NCBI GenBank assembly: GCA_910587085.1
Contig: CAJUMC010000084.1
Span: forward strand, 1-10,765
Source: an uncultured Lachnospiraceae bacterium
Lineage (GTDB): Bacteria; Bacillota; Clostridia; Lachnospirales; Lachnospiraceae
Reading direction: 5' to 3'
Length of the DNA: 10,765 bases
Shown: piece after piece, positions 1 through 7,160 of the stretch
Position numbering within the stretch: the first letter of the stretch is position 1
Layout of the letters: each line of letters starts with the position of its first letter
Notes under the pieces: generated by a model
Databases searched by the model: none
What the model saw: only the letters and a program-made list of their open reading frames with translations
What the model was told of the DNA's origin: nothing
Position numbers and translations under genes: made by a program

Positions 1-72
1 AAAAAGAAGAAAAATTTGTTTATAGATTATTTATAAAGCATGCGTTTACCGTGTGCGCCTGTAAAGGCGAGG

Positions 73-101
73 TTGCTATTTTCGGTTTTTTTTAGTATAA
101 T
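73..101 (+). promoter_or_regulatory. Predicted sigma-A promoter of the ABC importer operon
   Basis: TTGCTA (73-78) and a perfect TATAAT (96-101) are separated by 17 bp. A start near 108 would give a 5' leader of about 190 nt before the ATPase ATG at 298. The stretch 1-72 is AT-rich at its left end and shows no gene. This is a consensus match by eye only. Confidence 0.6.
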
Positions 102-132
102 TTACTGCGATAAGCCAAGAACAAAGAAACAT

Positions 133-190
133 CCCGATTTGCGGAGAATATGCCGCTTTTCGGTGCAAATCAGGTGAGGGAAGCGTTTTT
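133..190 (+). promoter_or_regulatory. Candidate transcription attenuator in the operon leader
   Basis: Two helices that cannot form together (except as a pseudoknot) are visible. One pairs GATTTGC (136-142) with GCAAATC (165-171), extendable by CC/GG after one mismatch. The other pairs CGCTTTTC (154-161) with GGGAAGCG (178-185), including two G-U pairs, and is followed directly by TTTTT (186-190), as in an intrinsic terminator. The element begins about 25 nt after the predicted transcription start. I do not recognise it as a known riboswitch or as an antiterminator-protein target. The terminator helix is of modest strength. Confidence 0.3.
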
Positions 191-191
191 A

Positions 192-270
192 TCCGTTTCC
201 CGGAATAACAGCAGTGCCGCCCGGAACGGAGCGCAGAAGCGCCGGAAGAAGCATAACAAACGCTTTGTGC
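192..270 (+). other. Hairpin-rich segment of the 5' leader
   Basis: Three consecutive potential stem-loops follow the attenuator candidate. TCCGTT plus CCGG (192-203, with a 2-nt bulge) pairs with CCGGAACGGA (221-230). GCGC-AGAA-GCGC forms a compact hairpin at 231-242. ACAAA-CGC-TTTGT pairs at 256-268. The region has no convincing coding frame. It may fold into a regulatory or stabilising leader, but a GC-rich genome yields such pairings often. Confidence 0.3.
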
Positions 271-297
271 CACCGGAGCGGCGGAATGTGAGGACGC

Positions 298-1410
298 ATG
301 AGAGTCGTACTGCAAAATCTGACCAAAAAATTTCCGGCCCGCGGGAGAAAAAACCGGGGGGAGGTGACGGCGGTCAGCGATTTTACCTTTGAGATCCCCG
401 ACGGCAAGCTGATCGGCCTGCTTGGCCCCTCCGGATGCGGCAAGAGCACGACGCTGAATCTGATCAGCGGTCTGATCAAGCCCACGAGCGGAAAAATCTT
501 TTTCGGGGAGGACGATGTGACCGAGCTGCCGGCGGAGCACCGCGGCATTGGGCTCGTATTTCAGAATTACGCGCTCTATCCTCATTTGACCGTGCGGCAG
601 AATATCCTGTTTCCGCTGCAGAACCGGAAAGGGAAGGACAGGCTATCCAAAGAGGAGATGGAGAAAAAAGCGGAGGAGGCTGCGGCTCTTGTGCAGATCG
701 GGGAGCTGATGGATCGCAGACCAAGTGAGCTTTCCGGCGGACAGCAGCAGCGGGTGGCGATCGCACGGGCTCTTGTGAAGATGCCGAAGGTGCTTTTGCT
801 CGACGAACCGCTTTCCAACCTGGACGCCCGCCTGAGGCTGCAGACGCGGGAAGAGATCCGGCGGATTCAGCGGGAGACCGGCATCACCACCATTTTCGTA
901 ACGCACGACCAGGAGGAGGCGATGAGCATCTCGGATCGGATCGTGCTGATGAAGGACGGCGTGATCCAGCAGATTGACAGACCGCAGGAGGTCTATGACA
1001 ACCCGGTTAATCTCTTTGTGGCGAAGTTTCTCGGAACCCCGCCGATCAACGTATTTGAAGGACGTGTGGAGGGCGGAAAGCTTTACTTTGGTATGAAAAC
1101 CGGCGAGGCGGCCCGGGCTGTTCTTGATGTTTCCGGGGTTTCCGACCGGAAGGTTTTTGCGGGCGTCCGCCCGGAAGGCTTTCTGCTGCAGGAGGACGGC
1201 CCGCTCTGCTGCGCCTTGAGCGGGCTGGAGGTGATGGGCCGGGATATCAGCGTTGTCTCGATGCATGCGGCCTCGCAGAATCCCGTGATCCGTTCCATTA
1301 TCAGCACGGAAAGCCGGGTGGATGCGGATGCACCTTTTGTTTGTTTTGCCCTGAAGCCGAATAAGGTGTTTCTGTTCGACCGGGAAACCGAAGAACGGAT
1401 TCTTTTCTGA
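298..1410 (+). CDS. ABC transporter ATP-binding protein, MalK/UgpC/MsmK type
   Basis: This 370-residue protein is the cytoplasmic ATPase that powers a carbohydrate or glycerol-phosphate-type ABC importer. All nucleotide-binding motifs are intact: Walker A GPSGCGKST (43-51), Q-loop Gln89, signature LSGGQQQR (145-152), Walker B VLLLDEP (165-171), D-loop SNLDA (173-177) and switch His203. After about residue 240 a C-terminal domain begins with KFLGTPPINVFEG, typical of the TOBE-bearing regulatory region of the MalK/UgpC group, and the total length fits that group. The ATG at 298 has only a short GAGG (290-293) before it, so initiation may be modest, but the N-terminus fits the family. It is the first gene of the operon. 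The family assignment is secure, but the sugar is not determinable, and MsmX-like ATPases can serve several importers. Confidence 0.95.
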   Translation: MRVVLQNLTKKFPARGRKNRGEVTAVSDFTFEIPDGKLIGLLGPSGCGKSTTLNLISGLIKPTSGKIFFGEDDVTELPAEHRGIGLVFQNYALYPHLTVRQNILFPLQNRKGKDRLSKEEMEKKAEEAAALVQIGELMDRRPSELSGGQQQRVAIARALVKMPKVLLLDEPLSNLDARLRLQTREEIRRIQRETGITTIFVTHDQEEAMSISDRIVLMKDGVIQQIDRPQEVYDNPVNLFVAKFLGTPPINVFEGRVEGGKLYFGMKTGEAARAVLDVSGVSDRKVFAGVRPEGFLLQEDGPLCCALSGLEVMGRDISVVSMHAASQNPVIRSIISTESRVDADAPFVCFALKPNKVFLFDRETEERILF

Positions 1411-1421
1411 GGAGCGCAGCC

Positions 1422-2324
1422 ATGATTAAAAAATTATTGAGAAATCATAATCTGAAGGGATGGCTGTATCTTCTGCCGGCGATCCTTTTTCTGGGCGTTT
1501 TTATGGTGTATCCGCTGGTTGACGTTTTTGTTTATTCCTTTGAGGAGGGGTACAATTCCGCGTCTCAGACGTATTTCGGCACGGGAACCTACAATTTTTC
1601 TTATGTTCTGCACGACCCCTATTTTCTGCAGGCGGTCAAAAATACCTTGCTTCTGGTAATGATTACGGTGCCGCTCTCCACGGGGCTGGCCCTGCTGATC
1701 TCCCTCGGGCTGACCTCGATCGTGCGGCTGCGCGGCGCGCTGCAGACAATTTTTTTCCTGCCTTATGTGACAAATACGCTGGCGGTCGGGCTAGTGTTTA
1801 TGATCCTGTTTAAGAAGACGGCGTATTCCGACGGTCTGATCAATCTGCTGATCTCCTTTTTCGGCGGGAACACGGTGGATTTTATTGAGGGTCCGTACTG
1901 GGCAAAAATGTTTGTGCTGTGCTTTTATACGGTATGGGTTGTGCTGCCGTTCAAGATCCTGATTCTGACAAGCGCGATGGCCTCCGTGAATCCGGTCTAC
2001 TACAGCGCCGCCCGGGTGGACGGTACCTCGCGCTTCCGCATTTTCGCGCGGATCACGCTGCCGATGATTTCGCCGATGATTTTTTATCTGGTAATTACGG
2101 GTTTTATCGGCGCATTCAAGGCGTACAGCGATGTGGTTGCGCTGTTCGGCACCAATTTGAATGCGGCGGAAATGAACACGATCGTGGGCTATGTCTACGA
2201 CATGCTGTACGGCGACAGCGGCGGCTATCCGTCCTATGCGTCCGCGGCGGCGATCCTTCTGTTTGCGATTGTGCTGACCATCACCTGCGTCAATCTTCTG
2301 ATGACCAGGAGAAAAACCTTGTAG
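1422..2324 (+). CDS. ABC sugar-type permease, MalF/UgpA family
   Basis: This 300-residue integral membrane protein forms one half of the importer's translocation pore. It has a short basic N-terminus and about six hydrophobic helices, the first at about residues 14-38. The cytoplasmic EAA loop that docks on the ATPase is clear at 194-214 (SAARVDGTSRFRIFARITLP, with the family's D-G core). The C-terminus is basic (TRRKTL). Its ribosome site GAGGAG (1409-1414) overlaps the stop codon of the ATPase gene, with 7 nt to the ATG, so the two genes are tightly linked and probably translationally coupled. Position in the operon and the pairing with a second permease support a heterodimeric MalFG- or UgpAE-like pore. 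Confidence 0.93.
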   Translation: MIKKLLRNHNLKGWLYLLPAILFLGVFMVYPLVDVFVYSFEEGYNSASQTYFGTGTYNFSYVLHDPYFLQAVKNTLLLVMITVPLSTGLALLISLGLTSIVRLRGALQTIFFLPYVTNTLAVGLVFMILFKKTAYSDGLINLLISFFGGNTVDFIEGPYWAKMFVLCFYTVWVVLPFKILILTSAMASVNPVYYSAARVDGTSRFRIFARITLPMISPMIFYLVITGFIGAFKAYSDVVALFGTNLNAAEMNTIVGYVYDMLYGDSGGYPSYASAAAILLFAIVLTITCVNLLMTRRKTL

Positions 2325-2475
2325 AGAAGGAAAAGCCCGCCTTTCCGCCGGAGGTGCGGCAGTTTCTGCAGAGAGAGCAGAAATGATTTCTTTCAAACGG
2401 GGCCTGTGCAGCGGAGAACGCAGGCGTTTCTGCGGGGAAGCAATCAAAGGCTCCCGGCGGACAGGAGGAGTGTTT

Positions 2476-3342
2476 ATGGAGGATTATCAAAAGATTGAAA
2501 GGACGGCCGAAGCGCGCAGAAGAGCGATCCGTGCTGTTACTTACACACTGCTGGGGCTGTGGGCCGTAATTGTGCTGTTTCCGTTTTACTGGATGCTGCT
2601 GACCTCGGTAAAAAGCTACGGCTCTTATAATGCGGAGTATGTTCCAAAGTTTTTTACGCTGTCGCCGACGCTGCAGAATTACGCTGATGCGTTTACCGCC
2701 GTCCCGCTCGGGAGATATTTGCTGAATACGCTGGTTTTTACGGCAGTTACCACGGCGGTTATGCTTGTTGTGATTACGCTGGCGGCGTTCGCCTTCGCGC
2801 GTCTGGATTTCCGGGGGAAGAACGCGGTTTTTGTTATTTTTCTTTCCCTGATGATGATACCGAACGAGCTTGTTATTATTACAAATTTTGTAACGATCAC
2901 GGACTGGAATATGCGGAATACCTTTCCGGGGCTGATTCTTCCTTCCGTCACATCTGTATTCTACATTTATCTGCTGAAAGAAAATTTTGAGCAGATCCCG
3001 GACAATCTGTATCTGGCTGCGAAGGTGGACGGCACCTCCGACCTGAGATATCTTCTGCGGGTAATGCTTCCGATCGCGAAGCCGACGCTTGTCACAATTA
3101 CGATCCTCAAGGTGATCGAGTGCTGGAATTCTTATGTGTGGCCGCGTCTGATTACGGACGACGAGGATTACTATCTTGTGTCAAACGGCATTCAGGAGAT
3201 TCGGGAGAACGGCTTCGGCCGGGAGAATGTCCCGGCAATGATGGCGGCGGTCGTGGTGATTTCGGTGCCGCTTATTGTTCTGTTTCTCGCGTTCCGGAAA
3301 AAGATTATGGAGGGAGTATCCAGAGGGGGGACGAAGGGATGA
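2476..3342 (+). CDS. ABC sugar-type permease, MalG/UgpE family
   Basis: This 288-residue protein is the partner permease. Six hydrophobic segments are visible, the first at about 20-44. The EAA loop lies at 180-202 (LAAKVDGTSDLRYLLRVMLP followed by IAKP), and the C-terminus EGVSRGGTKG matches the family's usual ending with a terminal Lys-Gly. The start at 2476 is chosen because AGGAGGAG (2463-2470) sits 5 nt upstream and the cytoplasmic N-terminus then has normal length. An in-frame ATG at 2383 would add 31 basic residues unlike the family. A 151-nt gap separates it from the first permease, unusually wide for this operon, with no gene and no convincing terminator in it. The last codons overlap the next gene. 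Confidence 0.93.
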   Translation: MEDYQKIERTAEARRRAIRAVTYTLLGLWAVIVLFPFYWMLLTSVKSYGSYNAEYVPKFFTLSPTLQNYADAFTAVPLGRYLLNTLVFTAVTTAVMLVVITLAAFAFARLDFRGKNAVFVIFLSLMMIPNELVIITNFVTITDWNMRNTFPGLILPSVTSVFYIYLLKENFEQIPDNLYLAAKVDGTSDLRYLLRVMLPIAKPTLVTITILKVIECWNSYVWPRLITDDEDYYLVSNGIQEIRENGFGRENVPAMMAAVVVISVPLIVLFLAFRKKIMEGVSRGGTKG

Positions 3343-5060
3343 GCGGGAACAGCGGCAGAAAAATGAAATGTTATATGAAAAGCGGAGCAGGAGCGCGGCT
3401 GCGCAGGATGGCGGCCGGGCTGAAAGGGCCTGCGGGAAGGCGGGCAGCGCCGCAGGCGCACCGTTTGTTTTCGGCGGTTTTTTTCGTCTGCGCGGCGCTT
3501 CTTTTTACCGGCTGTCACGGCCGGGAAGGGCTGGCTGAGTTTGAGATCCCAAAGAACTTTGATACCGGCAAACAGTACGAGCTGACCTTCTGGGCAAAGA
3601 ACGATACCAACCGGACGCAGACCAAAATCTATGAGCAGGCGATTGCTGATTTTCAGGAGCTCTACCCAAATATAAGCGTAAACCTGCGTCTTTATACGGA
3701 TTACGGCAGAATTTATAATGATGTTATCACAAACATTGCAACTGACACGACGCCGAATATCTGCATTACCTATCCCGACCATATTGCAACTTATGTAACC
3801 GGGCAGAATCTCGTGGTTCCTCTGGAGGAGCTGTTTGCGGACGAAAAGTACGGACTCGGCGGGAGCGGGGTTCTCTTTGATTCCCCGCGGAAGGAGGAGA
3901 TCGTCCCGCAGTTTCTGGAGGAATGCTCCTTTGACGGGCATTATTACGCGGTTCCGTATATGCGATCCACGGAGGCCTGCTATATTAATAAAACCTTCGT
4001 TGAAGCCCTGGGGTTTCAGCTGCCGGAGGCGCTGACCTGGGATTTTGTCTGGGAGGTGGCCGAGGCGGCGACGGCGAAGGATGCAGAGGGAAGGTTCCTG
4101 GTCAACGGGCAGAAGGTTATGATCCCGTTTATCTACAAATCGACCGACAATATGATGATTCAGATGCTCCGGCAGAAGGAGGCCGGTTATTCCACGGAGG
4201 AGGGGGAGCTGCTTCTGTTCAACGATACGACGAGGGAGCTGCTGTACACAATTGCAGAACACACCGCGACCGGGGCGTTTTCTACCTTTAAAATCTCCAG
4301 CTACCCGGCGAATTTTCTGAATGCAGGACAGTGTATTTTTGCAGTTGATTCCACGGCGGGTGCGACCTGGATGGGTTCGGGGGCTCCGCTCTCTGATATC
4401 AGCGAGGATTCGGTGGTGGATTTTGAGACGGCGGTCATGCCGATTCCGCAGTTTGATACGGCAAATCCGAAAATGATCTCGCAGGGGCCGTCCGTCTGTA
4501 TTTTCAACAAGGCGGATCCGGATGAAGTTCTGGCCTCCTGGCTGTTTGTTCAGTATCTGCTTACAAATAAGGTGCAGATTGCTTATGCGCAGACGGAGGG
4601 TTATGTGCCCGTCACAGAGAAGGCGCAGAAATCGGCTGAGTATCTGGACTATCTGAACCGGGGCGGCGAGGACGGCAGCCTTTACTACCATGTCAAGATC
4701 GAAGCATCCCGGCTGCTGCTGGACAATGTCGGACACACCTTTGTCACGCCGGTGTTCAGCGGCTCCGCCTCACTGCGCGACGCCGCGGGCCAGCTGATTG
4801 AAAATACGGCCAAATCCGTCCGGCGCAAGGAAACCGTGGACGATGCGTATATGGAACGCCTTTACAGCGATATCGCGTCGCTGTACCGCCTTGACCAGAT
4901 CGGAGGCCGGCAGACGGCGGGTATACGGGAGGAGTTCGGAAGGCTTCCGGGAACCGCCGTCCTGCTTCTGTCGGGCCTGGCGGGCACATGGCTGCTGATG
5001 CTGGCATATCTTGTCGGGCGGGCGGTAAAAAAACGAAGACAGGCATCGTCTGTGCGTTGA
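3339..5060 (+). CDS. Extracellular solute-binding lipoprotein with C-terminal membrane helix
   Basis: This 573-residue protein is the probable substrate receptor of the importer, a family-1-like (sugar-type) solute-binding protein. A long basic N-region (1-42) leads to a hydrophobic stretch and the lipobox-like LFTGC with Cys59, so the mature protein should be lipid-anchored outside the membrane. The mature start ELTFWAKNDTN and the later DFQELYPNISVNLRL are typical of the fold. Unusually, the last about 36 residues contain a second hydrophobic helix (about 538-562) ending in a basic tail (VKKRRQASSVR), as for a membrane-spanning segment with its end in the cytoplasm. The ATG at 3339 overlaps the permease stop as ATGA, with GAGGGGGG (3323-3330) 8 nt upstream. 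Internal Mets at residues 9, 13 and 24 are alternative starts but lack good ribosome sites. The ligand is unknown. Confidence 0.9.
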   Translation: MSGNSGRKMKCYMKSGAGARLRRMAAGLKGPAGRRAAPQAHRLFSAVFFVCAALLFTGCHGREGLAEFEIPKNFDTGKQYELTFWAKNDTNRTQTKIYEQAIADFQELYPNISVNLRLYTDYGRIYNDVITNIATDTTPNICITYPDHIATYVTGQNLVVPLEELFADEKYGLGGSGVLFDSPRKEEIVPQFLEECSFDGHYYAVPYMRSTEACYINKTFVEALGFQLPEALTWDFVWEVAEAATAKDAEGRFLVNGQKVMIPFIYKSTDNMMIQMLRQKEAGYSTEEGELLLFNDTTRELLYTIAEHTATGAFSTFKISSYPANFLNAGQCIFAVDSTAGATWMGSGAPLSDISEDSVVDFETAVMPIPQFDTANPKMISQGPSVCIFNKADPDEVLASWLFVQYLLTNKVQIAYAQTEGYVPVTEKAQKSAEYLDYLNRGGEDGSLYYHVKIEASRLLLDNVGHTFVTPVFSGSASLRDAAGQLIENTAKSVRRKETVDDAYMERLYSDIASLYRLDQIGGRQTAGIREEFGRLPGTAVLLLSGLAGTWLLMLAYLVGRAVKKRRQASSVR

Positions 5061-5095
5061 AATCAGGGGAAAAATCATTTTCAGCAATATCATAC

Positions 5096-5123
5096 TTGAT
5101 TTCCTGTCGATTTCATGTATAAT
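5096..5123 (+). promoter_or_regulatory. Predicted sigma-A promoter of the small lipoprotein gene
   Basis: TTGATT (5096-5101) and a perfect TATAAT (5118-5123) are spaced by 16 bp. Transcription would start near 5130, leaving a leader of about 145 nt before the ATG at 5274. No intrinsic terminator is visible between the binding-protein stop (5060) and this promoter, so read-through from the importer operon is also possible. Confidence 0.55.
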
Positions 5124-5163
5124 AATCTCAATGTTTCCAGACGATTGGTTTCCAGAAGATTGG
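5100..5163 (+). repeat. 15-bp tandem repeat at the start of the leader plus a degenerate upstream copy
   Basis: TTTCCAGACGATTGG (5134-5148) is followed without a gap by TTTCCAGAAGATTGG (5149-5163), differing at one base. A third related copy, TTTCCTGTCGATTTC (5100-5114), matches the first at 11 of 15 positions and lies between the -35 and -10 boxes, overlapping the -35 end. The arrangement around a promoter suggests binding sites for a regulator, but a simple slippage duplication is also possible. Confidence 0.6.
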
Positions 5164-5273
5164 CGGGAAGCAGGACAGAGGAGCGGAAGAACCGGGCACA
5201 AGGCTTTTTGCCAGCGGGAGCATACGGTTTTCCGGAACAGAATGCCGCTTCGGCGGCGGAACGGGAGGATATT

Positions 5274-6008
5274 ATGAAGAAACTTGCATTACTGCTACTT
5301 GTTTTCACAATGGCGTTCGGCACGGGCTGCGGCTCGAAGGAGGATGAGGACAAGAAGTCCGAGGGCGTTATGACCTGGGAGGAGTACAACGCGGCGGCGG
5401 TGGACTCAAAGGTCACCATTGAGGCTTATGTGCAGGCAAAACAGGCGTGGTGGGAGGATAAGGCCACCGTTTATCTGCAGGATAAGGACGGCGCTTATTT
5501 CGTGTATGAGATGGCATGCTCCGAGAGCGATTATGAGAAGCTGACGAAGGGCACGAAAATTAAAGTGACCGGCTCCAAGGCGGAATGGTCGGGCGAGGTC
5601 GAGATTATCGATGCGACCTTCGAGATCGGCAAGGGGAGCTACATCGCAGAGGCAAAGGATGTTACCTCGCTGCTTGCGGACGAGGCCGAGCTGATCAAGC
5701 ATCAGAACGAGTTTGTTGCGTTCAAGGGCATGACGGTTGAGGCGCAGAAGGATGAGGACGGCAACGAAGTTGCCTACCTTTACAAATGGAACGGTTCCGG
5801 CCAGGAGGGTGACGATCTGTATTTCAATGTATCCGTGGACGGAAAGACATACACCTTTACCGTGGAGTCCTACCTGTGCGATAAGGATACGGATGTCTAC
5901 AAGGCGGTCAAGGAGCTGAAGATCGGCGACAAGATTGATATGGAAGGCTTCCTGTACTGGTATGAGGGTGTGAATCCGCATATTACGTCGGTAACGGCAG
6001 CGAAGTAG
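5274..6008 (+). CDS. Small lipoprotein with two OB-fold-like halves
   Basis: This 244-residue protein has a short basic start, a hydrophobic signal and Cys19 in FGTGC, consistent with lipid anchoring on the outer face of the membrane. An acidic, Lys-rich linker (about 20-32) follows. The rest reads as two related beta-rich halves. Residues about 46-120 contain VTIEAYVQAKQAWW and GTKIKVTGSKAEWSGEVEII. Residues about 146-243 contain FVAFKGMTVEAQ and IGDKIDMEGFLYWY. The pattern is like OB-fold modules of secreted nucleic-acid- or ligand-binding proteins, but I cannot name a Pfam family with certainty and no catalytic motif is evident. GGGAGG (5263-5268) lies 5 nt before the ATG. An in-frame upstream ATG at 5115 lies next to the -10 box and is unlikely. 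A role with the adjacent importer is possible but unproven. Function is unknown. Confidence 0.85.
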   Translation: MKKLALLLLVFTMAFGTGCGSKEDEDKKSEGVMTWEEYNAAAVDSKVTIEAYVQAKQAWWEDKATVYLQDKDGAYFVYEMACSESDYEKLTKGTKIKVTGSKAEWSGEVEIIDATFEIGKGSYIAEAKDVTSLLADEAELIKHQNEFVAFKGMTVEAQKDEDGNEVAYLYKWNGSGQEGDDLYFNVSVDGKTYTFTVESYLCDKDTDVYKAVKELKIGDKIDMEGFLYWYEGVNPHITSVTAAK

Positions 6009-6148
6009 GAACGGCCGGCAGCCAGACTGTGCAGAAAGGCCGCCCGTGAAAGGGAAGCATGCCGGCAGACCGGAAGAAAGACGGCATCCGGACTTAAACA
6101 GAAACCATAAGGAAATACAGAGAAAGCTGCCGGCGGCAGCGGGAGTAT

Positions 6149-6170
6149 AAAAAGCCCCGCCGGTTCGGCG
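6149..6170 (-). terminator. Probable intrinsic terminator of the DUF2971 gene
   Basis: Read on the minus strand, CGCCG-AAC-CGGCG (6170-6158) forms a short GC hairpin, followed by GGGC and TTTTT (6153-6149). A longer alternative pairs TCCCGCC (from 6188) with GGCGGGG just before the T-run. It lies about 75 nt beyond the stop of the minus-strand gene. Confidence 0.5.
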
Positions 6171-6183
6171 TGCAGGCTGCAGG

Positions 6184-6217
6184 CGGGAGCCCGGTTTTAA
6201 CCGGGCTCCTGTTTTTT
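6184..6217 (+). terminator. Strong intrinsic terminator after the small lipoprotein gene
   Basis: GGAGCCCGG (6186-6194) pairs perfectly with CCGGGCTCC (6201-6209) around a TTTTAA loop. The stem can extend by a G-U and a C-G pair and is followed by TTTTTT (6212-6217). It would end plus-strand transcription 36 nt before the stop of the convergent gene. The stretch 6009-6183 has no coding frame; it holds a 6-bp hairpin at 6126-6140 and the minus-strand terminator. Confidence 0.9.
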
Positions 6218-6243
6218 CCTGTTTCTGAAGACAGGCCCGGAAT

Positions 6244-7065
6244 TCAGGAAGACGGTTTCCGGAGCGGGCATTCCGACAGGCATATTTTATCCTTCAGAAA
6301 ATTCAGCCCGCAGTCGGTTAAATAGTCCTGCAGAATCGGGAGGGACTGGGAGGAGGTAGGGCCGATAATTATTTCTCCGACCAGGTCAGACAGATGCAGG
6401 TTCATCCGGCCGCACATTTTGTTCAAATCGAGCGGATAATATTTTTTAATCCGCTCGGCGGTTACATGATATTTCGGCTCAATTGCGAATGTGTTGGCCA
6501 TAAAGGGGGATACGACCAGCCGGAATTCCCGTTCGCTTGCGAAGGAGGGGTGCTTGAATGCCGCCGACTGTACCCAGGCGTCGTTCATAAGCGCCTGCAG
6601 CTTTGACGGGGCTTTTGCGAATGCTTCCGGATCCTTCACCGCGCGGTAGAGCTCATTCACCAGCCGATGCTCCCGCATGTCGTTCTGATAATAGACCTCC
6701 TGCAGCGCGACCGCGCCGCCAACCATTTTCTGCATCAGCCGCTCGTGCAGTGCGATGCATACGCCCCGCCCGAGATGGCCGTATCGCTCCCACTGGGCGG
6801 CGTCGTCGCGGTACCGCGAAAAGCATGCCGCATAAGCGGAATAATGAAATTCTTCAGCCATTTCTTTTTGAAAAAAGTCTTCCGTCTGGCGAGCTTTCTC
6901 ATATTCTCCGTCCTGCTCAAGCTTTTCGGTTACGGCCCGGCAGATCCCGTTCATAAACAGCCGCATCTCTGCGGCGTCATTCATATTTAAAATATTGTTG
7001 AGCCGGAGCTCCGCACACCGGATAATGCCGTCAAAGGCGGCGAAGTCCGTATAGTGATACAGCAT
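6244..7065 (-). CDS. DUF2971 family protein
   Basis: This 273-residue, probably cytoplasmic protein has no signal peptide or membrane helix. It matches the DUF2971 family by recall: YHYT at 3-6, RLNNILNMND (21-30), the block ACFSRYRDDAAQWERYG (80-96), GVCIAL (101-106), KHPSFASEREFRLV (171-184) and EIIIGP (231-236). Length is normal for the family, so it appears complete. The ATG is preceded by GGAGGT (7076-7071 on this strand) with 5 nt spacing. The gene is a single-gene unit with its own promoter and terminator, convergent with the lipoprotein gene and divergent from the MATE gene. The family has no function I can state with confidence. The His/Tyr N-terminal motif plus the late E-x-E-x-R motif faintly recalls ADP-ribosyltransferase-like folds, which is speculation. 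Confidence 0.88.
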   Translation of the reverse strand: MLYHYTDFAAFDGIIRCAELRLNNILNMNDAAEMRLFMNGICRAVTEKLEQDGEYEKARQTEDFFQKEMAEEFHYSAYAACFSRYRDDAAQWERYGHLGRGVCIALHERLMQKMVGGAVALQEVYYQNDMREHRLVNELYRAVKDPEAFAKAPSKLQALMNDAWVQSAAFKHPSFASEREFRLVVSPFMANTFAIEPKYHVTAERIKKYYPLDLNKMCGRMNLHLSDLVGEIIIGPTSSQSLPILQDYLTDCGLNFLKDKICLSECPLRKPSS

Positions 7066-7119
7066 GGGTTACCTCCGTAGGATATGTGATTGCGGGGTAT
7101 GAAATTGATTTCTTAAAAT

Positions 7120-7148
7120 ATTATAACAGTGCGCCGGGCGCTTTTCAA
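7120..7148 (-). promoter_or_regulatory. Predicted promoter of the DUF2971 gene with extended -10
   Basis: On the minus strand TTGAAA (7148-7143) and TATAAT (7125-7120) are 17 bp apart, and the -10 box is preceded by TGT, making an extended -10. The start would be near 7113, giving a leader of about 48 nt. The spacer contains GCGCC-G-GGCGC (7131-7141), a 5-bp-arm inverted repeat. Confidence 0.75.
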
Positions 7149-7160
7149 TACGGCCGTATT
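7147..7160. promoter_or_regulatory. 14-bp perfect palindrome, candidate operator
   Basis: AATACGGCCGTATT is a perfect 14-bp palindrome. It overlaps the -35 box of the minus-strand promoter by two bases and lies directly upstream of it, a position suited to a dimeric repressor or activator. No regulator gene is adjacent, so the protein that would bind it is unknown. Confidence 0.5.

Noticed and set aside
38..51. A CcpA (cre)-like site before the importer promoter
   Set aside because: Only the GCGTTTACC half resembles the consensus; several key positions mismatch.
2383..2475. Upstream in-frame ATG as the start of the second permease
   Set aside because: It would add 31 Arg/Gly/Cys-rich residues unlike the family, and the ATG at 2476 has a far better ribosome site.
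3192..4736. Long open frame (514 codons) on the minus strand opposite the binding-protein gene
   Set aside because: It is a mirror of the GC-biased codons of the real gene, with an Arg/His/Leu-rich composition, no family motif and no operon logic.
5061..5095. An intrinsic terminator after the importer operon
   Set aside because: Only an AT-rich pairing of GAAAA with TTTTC is present, without a GC stem or T-run.
5115..5273. Upstream ATG extending the small lipoprotein by 53 residues
   Set aside because: The codon overlaps the promoter, and the extension would bury the clear signal peptide that starts at 5274.
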